The notes under the pieces were generated by a model, which was not told the origin of the DNA, did no database searches, and worked only from the letters and a program-made list of their open reading frames with translations. DNA of 64,000 bases from DASSSY01 sp035708205 (GTDB lineage: Bacteria; Bacteroidota; Bacteroidia; Chitinophagales; Chitinophagaceae): positions 310,001 to 374,000 of the forward strand of contig DASSSY010000008.1 of assembly GCA_035708205.1 (NCBI GenBank), in the 5' to 3' direction. Position numbers and translations under genes: made by a program. Positions 26,622 through 35,165 of the stretch are shown piece after piece (positions within the stretch are counted from its first letter, which is position 1; the number at the start of each line of letters is the position of its first letter).

Positions 26622-26660
26622 AGGTAAGAAAAAAGGCTGACCAATAATGGAAAGCCTTTT
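26622..26660 (-). terminator. Intrinsic terminator after the T9SS cargo gene
   Basis: AAAAGGCT (26631-26638) and AGCCTTTT (26653-26660) form an 8-bp stem. On the minus strand the hairpin is followed by a T-rich run (TTCTTACC) joining TTTT of the stem. It closes the long surface-protein gene 33 bases after its stop. Confidence 0.6.
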
Positions 26661-26692
26661 AATTGCGTATGCTCAGTGCCGTTAGTTGGTTC

Positions 26693-28714
26693 TTACCGGA
26701 TAAGCGTTACCGTGCCCGTTTTCCGGTAACGTTCACCCGTATTGGCACAGTTGGCATCTACTTCCCAGACATAAACGCCCGCCGGTGCTTCCTTGCCGTC
26801 AACCATACCGTCCCAGGCGCCGTTGAGATCTGTAGTCGTAAAGACTTCCTTACCCCAGCGGTCAAAGATCTTAAAGTAATTGATTTTGACAAATTGCTGG
26901 TTCAACAACCGGAACTTGTTGGTCAGGCTATTCACGCTGCCGGGTGTGAAGGCATTAGGCAGATGAATATCGTCACATGGAACCCTGACATTTACAGAAT
27001 CAATAGCCTGGCAGCCGTCACCGTTGGACACGTGAAGGTAATAGGTCAGATCGTAAGGCGGACGCGCTTCGGTGATGGCCGTGCCGGTTGATTGGGTAAT
27101 GCCGATATCCGGCGTCCATAAAAAGGAATAGCCAGTACCCACCGTGGTTTCCGCGCCACCTAAAATAGTGGTCGCGCCATCTTTAATGACCCTGTCCGGG
27201 CCGGCGTCGGCCTTAATTTTACTGACGGTTACGGTAATGGTATCCGGGACGATGCATCTGGGAGAGAAGTAGGTCGTCACATGATAATCGGTGGTATAAT
27301 CCGGATGGACCGTAACAAAATGGCCTCTTAACGTATCAATGTCAAAATCCGGATCCCATATAATGCTGTCGGCGCCAAAAGAAAGCGCGTTTAACCTGGC
27401 GGCATTACCTTCGCAGATCATAGTGTCATTAGAGACTGTAATGGGCGGATGCTCGATAATTTTAACTTGACGGCAGACCGTTTGAACGGAAGGCAGCCCC
27501 TGGTTAATGGTCAGGTAAATGCTGTATATGCCCGGTTCATTATAGGCAAATGGCGGCGGAATGCGCCGATCTGAATGAGGAATGGTCGAATTGGTGCATG
27601 GGCGGAACATGATCTTGCTGATTTCATTCCCGGCGTCAAGGGCAAACATGAATAATGTACCGTTTTCATCTTTGATGTTAGAAAGATAATATGGCTGGTC
27701 AAATCCGGCGACATTGCCCTGGTTGACGGAGATCGGTTGGTTGGCGATGGACTGGGCATCCCATTTTAAGGTCACCAGGCTGTTGGTCCCATAATTCAGG
27801 ACATAACCATAATAAGCTTCACAGCCTTTGGTAATGGTAATACCCACCGGACGCTTGATACGGTTGTTAAAATTGCCAAGGTTGATCACAAAGGGGATAT
27901 TGTCCAGGGAGGTTCCGAAACTGATCCGGTCAACGGTGTTGTTTCCTTTGTTGGTCACAAATAAATGCCAGTTGCCCAATTCGGTAATGCCGGCCAGGCC
28001 TGAAACGTTGGAAAAATTATTGTCGATATTTCCTAAAACCGTTACCGTTGGCACGGACAATAGATCAGAGCCGAATGCCAGTCTTATCAGAGAGTCATGC
28101 TGGTCAAAGGTAAAGCCGTACCAGTCCGCATCGTCTTTGGCAATAAACAATTGCTTGGGGACATTCAGACTGGGCATTATGCCCAGGTCAACCGTATCTG
28201 AAGGCATGGTTTGAACGCCGTTGGCAAAATCAAACCGAACCAGTTTTGAGTTTGAGGCGTTAGTACCGGAAATGGTAAAGATATGGTAGTGGCTGTCATC
28301 TCCTTTTACGGCATAAAGTCCTTTAGGGTTATCGACATGCCCGACGATGGTCACTAATGAGGGTTGGCCTTCGAGGCCCTGCAGGTAGCGGCTGCGCAGC
28401 AAATCACCATTTTGGTTAAAATGATAAGTAAAAGACACGCCAGACTGTTCTACTAAGGCAATACCCACGGGGTCATCTAAAGTCGGCATAGCGCCGGTGT
28501 TGACGCCGTCAGGAGCTGAAAACAAATCCGGCGGGCAAAAGGACCATGAATAATTTTGAGCGCCATTAATAATATGAGTAGGCGAAAGATAGCTTCCTGC
28601 ACAGACAGAGTCAGGAAGCTGGAAGAGATCAACATCGACTTGTGCCCGGGCACTATCGGAAAAGGATAAAAAGGCAAATATTGACGTTGCAATCCAAAGT
28701 AACTTTTTGCTCAT
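26693..28714 (-). CDS. T9SS type B sorting-domain surface protein, propeller-like repeats
   Basis: The ATG at 28714 gives a signal peptide cut after ARAQ (residue 25); a TTG seven codons upstream is less likely. The 673-residue protein has a region of about 350 residues with repeated motifs (for example ITELGNWHLFVTNKGNNTVDRISF, repeated at about 45-residue spacing) that look like an NHL/Kelch-like beta propeller. Two immunoglobulin-like stretches follow. The last 80 residues are the gliding-motility-associated/CHU_C domain: PNAFTPGSVN, FKIFDRWGKEVF and AWDGMVDGKEAPAGVYVW. That is a type B signal for export by the type IX system and attachment to the cell surface. It is therefore a secreted or surface-bound protein; its ligand is unknown. 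Confidence 0.92.
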   Translation of the reverse strand: MSKKLLWIATSIFAFLSFSDSARAQVDVDLFQLPDSVCAGSYLSPTHIINGAQNYSWSFCPPDLFSAPDGVNTGAMPTLDDPVGIALVEQSGVSFTYHFNQNGDLLRSRYLQGLEGQPSLVTIVGHVDNPKGLYAVKGDDSHYHIFTISGTNASNSKLVRFDFANGVQTMPSDTVDLGIMPSLNVPKQLFIAKDDADWYGFTFDQHDSLIRLAFGSDLLSVPTVTVLGNIDNNFSNVSGLAGITELGNWHLFVTNKGNNTVDRISFGTSLDNIPFVINLGNFNNRIKRPVGITITKGCEAYYGYVLNYGTNSLVTLKWDAQSIANQPISVNQGNVAGFDQPYYLSNIKDENGTLFMFALDAGNEISKIMFRPCTNSTIPHSDRRIPPPFAYNEPGIYSIYLTINQGLPSVQTVCRQVKIIEHPPITVSNDTMICEGNAARLNALSFGADSIIWDPDFDIDTLRGHFVTVHPDYTTDYHVTTYFSPRCIVPDTITVTVSKIKADAGPDRVIKDGATTILGGAETTVGTGYSFLWTPDIGITQSTGTAITEARPPYDLTYYLHVSNGDGCQAIDSVNVRVPCDDIHLPNAFTPGSVNSLTNKFRLLNQQFVKINYFKIFDRWGKEVFTTTDLNGAWDGMVDGKEAPAGVYVWEVDANCANTGERYRKTGTVTLIR

Positions 28715-28859
28715 ACTTTCGTTTGTGAAATTCAATTGTTATAATTCTCTTTTTTTGACCGCCTTAATTTCAAGGCAGGCAAAAGATTGGCTAATGTAAT
28801 AAGTTTTCAGGAAACTTTTATAAACTTTTGCTATTTTTATTTTTTTAAAACAATTAACC

Positions 28860-31019
28860 ATGTTGAAATCGACTACAAAAGTACTTTTTTCCATCGCGGC
28901 GGCCTTGTTATTATCCGCGCCTGCCGGCCATGCCAAAGAAGGCATGTGGTTGCCGGCGAAGCTGAAAGACCAGGACAGTCTTTTAGTTAAGGCCGGCCTG
29001 AAGATCCCCGTCAGCCAATTATATAACGACTCCATTCCCGGTCTTAATAATGCGGTTGTCGTATTTGGCGCCGGCTGTACGGCCTCTTTCATTTCCGGCC
29101 AGGGATTACTGTTAACCAATCATCATTGCGGCTATGGATACGCCCAGAGATTAAGTACTCCCGAACATAATTTCCTGACCGACGGTTTTTGGGCACTGAA
29201 CCGTAGCCAGGAATTACCTTGCCCCGGTCTGACCATTACCATTACGCGGAAAATGGCCAATGTGACGGATTATATCCTTAAGGGATTGCCTGATTCCTTA
29301 ACCGAGACCAAGCGGGACGCGATAATTGAAGCCCGCATGGAGGAGATGTCCAAAGCCTACAATTATTTAGAAAAAATGGATGCCTATGTAAAATCCTTTT
29401 TTGGCGGTAATCAATATTGGGTTATGGTGACGCAAACCTATAAAGATGTTCGCCTGGTAGCTTTCCCGCCTAATGGCATCGGTAAGTTTGGTGCGGATAT
29501 CGACAATTGGATGTGGCCTCGAGAAACGGGCGATTTTTCAATGTTCCGGGTATATGCCGGTAAAGACAACCGGCCTGCTGGTTACAGCCCCGATAATGTG
29601 CCTTACCGGCCCGCTAAATTTTTAAAAATATCCACCAAAGGATATGATTCGGGCAGTTTTGCCATGGTTTATGGCTTTCCTTACAGCACAGAGGAGTATT
29701 TAACTTCTTTTGAACTGGGCCGGGTGTCCAATATCATGTATCCCATCCGGGTAACTTTGCGCGGGAAGAAATTAGCGATCTGGGATGAGGCCATGAAAGC
29801 CGATCCTAATGTTTTTTTGAAATATGCGGCCAAACAGGCCTCTGTCAGCAATGGCTATAAGAAATGGAAAGGCGCATTGCAGGGCCTGGAGAATAATCAG
29901 GTCATGCGGAAAAAAACAGCCTATGAAAAGCTGTTCAGTGAAATGGTGGCCAAAGATAAAAGCGATACCGCTTTAAAATTATTATTGCCGCGCATGGCGG
30001 CGGCCGTTCACGGTAATGAAGAAGCGCTGTATGCCTCCGAGTATATCCAGGAAGCGGTGTTCGGTATAGAAATTATTAGGGAAGCAGGAATGCTGGATCG
30101 CTTATTGAAATTATACCGTGCGGGCCTGGGCCGGGATTCTATGGAAACCGCTATGGCCGGTTTACAAAAGCAAACGGCGGCTTTTTATAAAGATTATGTC
30201 CCGGAGCTGGACCAGGAAGTATTTGAAGCATTGATGCCGGTCTATTTACAGCAGAACCCCAATATTGTTGCGCCCGGCTTGAAGGAGCAACTGTATAATG
30301 CCGGTAATCAGATCGGCTTGTGGAGCGGTTCTGTTTATGACAACAGCGTTTTGGCCCGTCAGGATGATTTGGAAGGTTTGTTGACCCGGGTAAATGCAGA
30401 GGATACATTAACTATTCTGAAGGACCCGGCATATAAGATCTACGCAGCGGTCATGGCTTTTGAAAAATCTAAGGTTTTGCCTGAAATGAAAGCTTATGAA
30501 AACACCATGGCTCCCTTAAAACGACAATTTATTGCGGCCCAGCTGCGCCTGCCACATGCGCCTCACGCCTTTTATGCCGATGCCAATCAAACCCTGCGGT
30601 TGTCCTATGGGAAGGTGGCGCCCCTGGCGCTTTCTAACAGTGATCAATATCAAACGGTGCTGGGCGATCTCATCGCTCGCCATGACCCTTCCGTTGATGA
30701 GCTGAACGTTCCAAAAGCGCTTCGGGACCTGTACCTGGCGAAGGATTACGGTCGCTGGGCGGTCAACGGGAAGCTACCTTTGAACTTCCTGACCACCTGC
30801 CAGACTACCGGTGGTAATTCGGGCAGCCCGGTGCTGAATGCCTACGGGCAATTGATCGGCCTGAACTTTGACCGGCCATGGCAGGGCACGATGAGCGATT
30901 TTTATTATTCTGATAGAGAATGCCGGAACATCTCAGTGGATATCCGTTATGTCCTGTTTCTGGTAGAAAAATACGGCCATGCCGGGTGGCTGCTGAATGA
31001 AATGAAATTTGTGAAATAA
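28860..31019 (+). CDS. S46-family dipeptidyl-peptidase, DPP11-like
   Basis: The 719-residue protein starts at ATG 28860 with a signal peptide cut near GHA. S46 motifs are complete: GAGCTASFISGQGLLLTNHH with the catalytic His near residue 88-89, a central helical domain, and TGGNSGSPVLNAYG with the catalytic Ser. Exactly 18 residues after that Ser is an Arg (NFDR), the position that distinguishes Asp/Glu-specific DPP11 (Arg 673 in Porphyromonas) from DPP7 (Gly). It should release acidic dipeptides from peptide N-termini in the periplasm, feeding amino-acid catabolism. It is followed by a perfect-stem terminator, so it is transcribed on its own. Confidence 0.93.
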   Translation: MLKSTTKVLFSIAAALLLSAPAGHAKEGMWLPAKLKDQDSLLVKAGLKIPVSQLYNDSIPGLNNAVVVFGAGCTASFISGQGLLLTNHHCGYGYAQRLSTPEHNFLTDGFWALNRSQELPCPGLTITITRKMANVTDYILKGLPDSLTETKRDAIIEARMEEMSKAYNYLEKMDAYVKSFFGGNQYWVMVTQTYKDVRLVAFPPNGIGKFGADIDNWMWPRETGDFSMFRVYAGKDNRPAGYSPDNVPYRPAKFLKISTKGYDSGSFAMVYGFPYSTEEYLTSFELGRVSNIMYPIRVTLRGKKLAIWDEAMKADPNVFLKYAAKQASVSNGYKKWKGALQGLENNQVMRKKTAYEKLFSEMVAKDKSDTALKLLLPRMAAAVHGNEEALYASEYIQEAVFGIEIIREAGMLDRLLKLYRAGLGRDSMETAMAGLQKQTAAFYKDYVPELDQEVFEALMPVYLQQNPNIVAPGLKEQLYNAGNQIGLWSGSVYDNSVLARQDDLEGLLTRVNAEDTLTILKDPAYKIYAAVMAFEKSKVLPEMKAYENTMAPLKRQFIAAQLRLPHAPHAFYADANQTLRLSYGKVAPLALSNSDQYQTVLGDLIARHDPSVDELNVPKALRDLYLAKDYGRWAVNGKLPLNFLTTCQTTGGNSGSPVLNAYGQLIGLNFDRPWQGTMSDFYYSDRECRNISVDIRYVLFLVEKYGHAGWLLNEMKFVK

Positions 31020-31055
31020 ATTTGCGTCTTATAACTTAATAAAATAACAGGCAGG

Positions 31056-31092
31056 AAGCAGCCGTTTTGTTATAATAACGGCTGCTTTTTTT
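31056..31092 (+). terminator. Strong intrinsic terminator between the S46 gene and kdsB
   Basis: AAGCAGCCGTT (31056-31066) and AACGGCTGCTT (31077-31087) form a perfect 11-bp stem with a 10-base loop, followed by a T-run to 31092. It ends the S46 transcript. It also abuts the kdsB start (ATG at 31097 or 31106), so a kdsB promoter must lie upstream of or inside it. Confidence 0.85.
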
Positions 31093-31105
31093 GAAAATGG
31101 GCAAT

Positions 31106-31846
31106 ATGAAAAAAACGGCATTGATCCCCGCGCGATATGCTTCCACGAGGTTACCGGGTAAAATGTTGAAAGATCTTGGCGGAAAACCATTGATCGTGCG
31201 TACTTACGAAGCGGTTTGTGCCACCGGTCTGTTTGACGAGGTGGTGGTGGTTTGCGATCATCCCCGGATTTTTGACGCCGTAAAAGCGTCGGGTGGGGAA
31301 GTGGTGATGAGCCGGAAAGAACACGCTTGCGGTACGGACAGGATAGCCGAGGCTGCAGGCCTGCTGCCGTCAACGGATATCGTGCTGAATGTTCAGGGCG
31401 ATGAGCCTTTTACTGAGAAAGAAAGCCTGGCCGCCCTTCTGGCGGTTTTTGAACAGGATGCGGATGAAAAGGTCAAGGTGGCTTCCCTGATGCATTTGCT
31501 GTCTGATGAAAAGGACATTGCCGACCCTAACCAGGTAAAGGTTGTGGTGGATAAGCAACGGAATGCGTTGCTCTTTTCCCGTTCGCCCATTCCTTACCGG
31601 CGCGACCGGTCGGCAGCGGTCAGTTATTATAAGCATATCGGCATTTATGCTTTCCGGAGGGATACTTTGTCCTGGTTTGCCGGTTTGCCCCAAAGCCCGA
31701 TGGAACAGGTAGAACAGTTGGAAAACCTCCGGTTACTGGAAAATGGTGTTCCGGTAAAAATGGTGCTGACCCAACACCGGCCTATTGGGATCGATACGGA
31801 AAAAGATTTGGAAAATGCCCGCCTTAAATTTGAATCTAAAGGTTAA
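31106..31846 (+). CDS. kdsB: CMP-KDO synthetase (3-deoxy-manno-octulosonate cytidylyltransferase)
   Basis: Starts at 31097 and 31106 are both possible; I choose the ATG at 31106 because the family begins MKKTALIPARYASTRLPGK, and the alternative adds MGN. Motifs are complete: the nucleotide-binding IPARYASTRLPGKML, CGTDRIAEA, and NVQGDEPF, with the SRSPIPYRR region. KdsB activates KDO with CTP for addition to lipid A, essential for lipopolysaccharide inner core. The 246-residue length is normal. Its context (perfect terminator directly upstream) is unusual for a gene with so short a leader. Confidence 0.95.
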   Translation: MKKTALIPARYASTRLPGKMLKDLGGKPLIVRTYEAVCATGLFDEVVVVCDHPRIFDAVKASGGEVVMSRKEHACGTDRIAEAAGLLPSTDIVLNVQGDEPFTEKESLAALLAVFEQDADEKVKVASLMHLLSDEKDIADPNQVKVVVDKQRNALLFSRSPIPYRRDRSAAVSYYKHIGIYAFRRDTLSWFAGLPQSPMEQVEQLENLRLLENGVPVKMVLTQHRPIGIDTEKDLENARLKFESKG

Positions 31847-31888
31847 ATTTGCCTCTTGCCCTTGAATTGATGACATTGATCGACGCTT

Positions 31889-34324
31889 ATGCACTTTAAT
31901 AAAATAGTTTGCTCCTTTGTTCTTTTATGCTTTTCCATGCAGCATGCATTCGCTCAAAAAACGGTTATTACCGGCCGTGTCGTGGATGAAAAAGACCAGC
32001 CGGTAAGCCATGTGGCTGTTGAGGAGATTGGCCGGGGCAATGGTACTTTTAGTGATGATCAGGGGCATTTTCAGCTGGTTTTGGAAAGTAAGGATAAAGC
32101 GGGCATTCGTGCTACGGCTTTGGGCTATGAGCTGAACAGCTTTAATGTGCACTTTCATGGCGGCGATACTATCCGCCGGGATATCCTGATGCGCCGTTTG
32201 GTGAATACGTTGTCGGAAGTGACCATCAAAGATGAACATCTGCGGAATGAAGCCGGCACTATTGACCTGGACGTCAAAAATATTGATAAGCTGCCCAGCA
32301 CGGTGGGTGGCGTGGAAGGCCTGCTGAAGATACTGGTGGGCTCACACAATGAACTCACCTCTCAATACACCGTGCGGGGCGGTAATTATGATGAGAACCT
32401 GGTTTATGTCAACGGCTTTGAAATTTACCGTCCTTTCCTGATCCATAGTGGTCAGCAGGAAGGCCTGAGTTTTGTCAATGCCGACCTGGTGCAGAATGTC
32501 AGCTTTTCCGTAGGCGGCTTTCAGGCCCGGTATGGCGATAAGATGTCTTCGGTCCTGGATGTGACCTATAAAAGGCCTACGGAATTTGCCGGGTCGGTCA
32601 TGTTGAGCCTATTAGGCGCGCAAGCCCATATTGAAGGCGCCAGCCGGAACAAGAAATTATCATATCTGCTAGGCGTCCGCCAAAAGTCAAATCAGTATTT
32701 ATTGCAGGCGCAGCCTACTAAAGGGCAATATAACCCTTCATTTTCTGACTTCCAGGGTTTATTGCATTACCAGTTCAATAAGCAATGGTCAGCCGAACTG
32801 ATCGGCAATTATGCCCGCAACCGTTTTGATTTTATCCCGGCAGAAGAAGTGGCGGCATTTGGCTATGTCAATGAAGTGTATCAACTGCATACTTTTTTCA
32901 ATGGCCAGGAGCACGACCAGTTTGATACTTATTTTGGCGGAGCGGCTTTGGACTGGCAGCAGCCTGATGAGAAATTAAACCTGAAATTGCAGGTCTCCAC
33001 CTTTCAGACCAACGAATTCCAGACCTATGATATTTTCGGCGAATACGGCCTTTATGAAGTGGAATCCGACCTGGGAAAAACCAACTTCGGACAAGTCAAG
33101 GCCAGTTTAGGCAGTGGCGCCATACATGATTTCGCCCGTGACTACCTGACGGCAAATGTTTTCCAGGTCAATCATACCGGCACTTATCATGCCGGTAATC
33201 ATTTTATACTCTGGGGTGCCGGCATAAAAGAAATTCAGGTGGATGACCGGATGCTGGAATGGGAAAGGCGCGATTCGGCTGGGTTCTCGCTGCCTTTTGA
33301 TACATCGGTCATCCGTTTTACCAATAATCTTCATGCTGACAATGATTTGAGCTATTGGCAGGCAACAGCCTTTGTCCAGGATAACATTTTATTGAGCAGG
33401 GCAAACAACATGACCCTGAATGTCGGTTTGCGCGGTAATTATGATTTCCTGAACAGGGAATTCATCTTAAGCCCCAGGTTGCAATACGCTTTTCAGCCCG
33501 ACTGGAAACGGGATATTGTTTTCCGGTTGGCTACAGGCATGTATGCCCAGCCGCCCTTTTACCAGGAAATGCGGGACCTGGACGGCCGGTTAAATACGGA
33601 TTTAAAAGCGCAGAAATCCTGGCATATCGCCGCCGGTTTTGATTATAATTTCCAGATGTGGGGCGACCGGCCCTTTAAGCTGACCGGGGAGCTGTTCTAC
33701 AAATTTCTCTGGGACCTGGACCCTTATGAGTATGACAATGTCAGCATCCGTTATTATGCCGATAATTCAGGAAAGGGCTTTGCTTATGGTGGTGAGGTGC
33801 GCCTGTATGGCGATTTAGTCAAAGGTTCGCCTTCCTGGGTCAGTATCGGCATTTTAAATACTAAAAACCAGTTCCTGGATGCACAGACCGGCGGGTATGG
33901 CCTGATGATGCCCCGGCCCACGGACCAGCGTGTCAATGTCGGCCTCTTCTTCTCCGATTACTTGCCGCGGAACAAGAATTTCAAGATGTACCTGAATACC
34001 ATTTATGCCACCGGGTTGCCCTTTAGTCCGCCGGGAAAAGCTATCGATGCCGGTTACCGGAACTTGCGCCTGCCGGATTATAAACGTGTGGATATCGGCT
34101 TTTCCGCCTTGCTTTTGGATGGTGAGAACAAGCGCCTGCATGCGTTTAGCTTATTTAATAACTTCAAATCCATTTGGGCAAGCCTGGAAGTGTTTAATCT
34201 TTTGGGGATTCAAAATACCATTTCCTATCAGTGGATCCAGGATTTTACCACCAACCGTACTTATGCCGTCCCCAACCGCCTGACCAGCCGGCTGCTGAAC
34301 GTCAAAGTGGAATTTAAATTTTAA
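31889..34324 (+). CDS. TonB-dependent receptor with carboxypeptidase-regulatory-like domain
   Basis: The start at ATG 31889 gives a signal peptide cut after AFAQ. The order is: carboxypeptidase-regulatory-like domain (about residues 25-105), a plug (about 130-230, with LPSTVGGVEGLLKILVG, YTVRGGNYDENLVYVNGFEI and GLSFVNADLVQNVSFSVGG) and an outer-membrane barrel of about 550 residues ending in a final Phe-terminated strand (VKVEFKF). This is the full-length 811-residue form of the outer-membrane receptors that import a ligand using TonB energy. No SusD gene follows, so the substrate is not suggested by neighbours. It is 42 bases after kdsB. Confidence 0.92.
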   Translation: MHFNKIVCSFVLLCFSMQHAFAQKTVITGRVVDEKDQPVSHVAVEEIGRGNGTFSDDQGHFQLVLESKDKAGIRATALGYELNSFNVHFHGGDTIRRDILMRRLVNTLSEVTIKDEHLRNEAGTIDLDVKNIDKLPSTVGGVEGLLKILVGSHNELTSQYTVRGGNYDENLVYVNGFEIYRPFLIHSGQQEGLSFVNADLVQNVSFSVGGFQARYGDKMSSVLDVTYKRPTEFAGSVMLSLLGAQAHIEGASRNKKLSYLLGVRQKSNQYLLQAQPTKGQYNPSFSDFQGLLHYQFNKQWSAELIGNYARNRFDFIPAEEVAAFGYVNEVYQLHTFFNGQEHDQFDTYFGGAALDWQQPDEKLNLKLQVSTFQTNEFQTYDIFGEYGLYEVESDLGKTNFGQVKASLGSGAIHDFARDYLTANVFQVNHTGTYHAGNHFILWGAGIKEIQVDDRMLEWERRDSAGFSLPFDTSVIRFTNNLHADNDLSYWQATAFVQDNILLSRANNMTLNVGLRGNYDFLNREFILSPRLQYAFQPDWKRDIVFRLATGMYAQPPFYQEMRDLDGRLNTDLKAQKSWHIAAGFDYNFQMWGDRPFKLTGELFYKFLWDLDPYEYDNVSIRYYADNSGKGFAYGGEVRLYGDLVKGSPSWVSIGILNTKNQFLDAQTGGYGLMMPRPTDQRVNVGLFFSDYLPRNKNFKMYLNTIYATGLPFSPPGKAIDAGYRNLRLPDYKRVDIGFSALLLDGENKRLHAFSLFNNFKSIWASLEVFNLLGIQNTISYQWIQDFTTNRTYAVPNRLTSRLLNVKVEFKF

Positions 34325-34414
34325 TAGGAGAGCATTGGATTTTTAAATATGGCGTAACCGGTATAAAAATGATGTTGTTTTGTTGAGCCATATTATGCTC
34401 CGCGTATACCGCAA

Positions 34415-34447
34415 CAAAAAAGCCCTGTCGTCAGACAAGGCTTTTTT
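34415..34447. terminator. Bidirectional terminator between convergent genes
   Basis: AGCCCTGTC and GACAAGGCT form a 9-bp stem with one mismatch, flanked by AAAAAA on the left and TTTTTT on the right, so it can terminate both the receptor gene (plus strand) and nfu (minus strand). Confidence 0.75.
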
Positions 34448-34471
34448 GTTTTTAAGGTATAAACTCGTCTT

Positions 34472-35065
34472 TTATCCTACTTCCGCAACGACTTCTTTGA
34501 CTTCCGGGATCATACGTTTCATCATGCCTTCAATACCGGCTTTTAAAGTAATCATGGAAGAAGGGCAACCGGAGCAGCTTCCCTGAAGCATTAATTTTAC
34601 CGTGCCGTTTTCATAATCCAAGTATTGAATGGCGCCGCCGTCCATTTCCACGGCGGGTTTGACATAATTTTCCAGCATTTCTTTAATGCGTTTCACGACA
34701 TCCGTATCATCGGAGGAAACCAGGTTTTTATTTTCCTGTTTTTCCCGGACCTGGTCTTCGTTGATCACTGCCTTGTCGGACTCAAGATATTCTTTAAGGA
34801 ATTGACGGATGAACGGCGTAATCTCTTCCCATTGGGTCTCCTGGGTTTTGGTAAGGGTTACAAAATTGCTGGCAATAAATACGCCTTTCACAAAAGGAAA
34901 GCCGAAAAGCTCCTGCGCCAGCGGCGAAGGAAAGGCGTCAGCCTCTTCCGGGAAGTCTATACTCTTTCCCGGATATAATAACTTATTGGCCACGAATTTC
35001 ATGGTTTCGGGGTTTGGCGTCATTTCGGTATAGATGCTCACTACGGTATTTCCGGTTTTCATCAT
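34472..35065 (-). CDS. Nfu-type iron-sulfur cluster scaffold/carrier protein
   Basis: The ATG at 35065 (followed by a second ATG) gives a 197-residue protein; the open frame upstream carries no family sequence. The N-terminal half (IYTEMTPNPETMKFVAN, FPSPLAQELFGFPFVKGVFI) is the Nfu N-terminal domain. The C-terminal half is the NifU-like domain with the cluster-binding motif CSGCPSSMITLKAGIEGMM and the closing PEVKEVVAEV. It receives and hands on 4Fe-4S clusters in the cytosol. A terminator shared with the opposite gene lies downstream and a TAnnTTTG box upstream, so it is transcribed alone. Confidence 0.93.
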   Translation of the reverse strand: MMKTGNTVVSIYTEMTPNPETMKFVANKLLYPGKSIDFPEEADAFPSPLAQELFGFPFVKGVFIASNFVTLTKTQETQWEEITPFIRQFLKEYLESDKAVINEDQVREKQENKNLVSSDDTDVVKRIKEMLENYVKPAVEMDGGAIQYLDYENGTVKLMLQGSCSGCPSSMITLKAGIEGMMKRMIPEVKEVVAEVG

Positions 35066-35086
35066 GACTGTTTCTTGTATTTGGTG

Positions 35087-35094
35087 CAAAGTTA
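35087..35094 (-). promoter_or_regulatory. -7 promoter box of nfu
   Basis: On the minus strand TAACTTTG matches TAnnTTTG and lies 21 bases before the ATG at 35065. No TTG stands at 17-23 bases upstream. Confidence 0.5.
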
Positions 35095-35165
35095 CGAAAA
35101 AAGATAGGTGGCTTTGAATTTTTCGATGATAACTTAAAAGATAAAATCTATGCCGGTCACACCGC

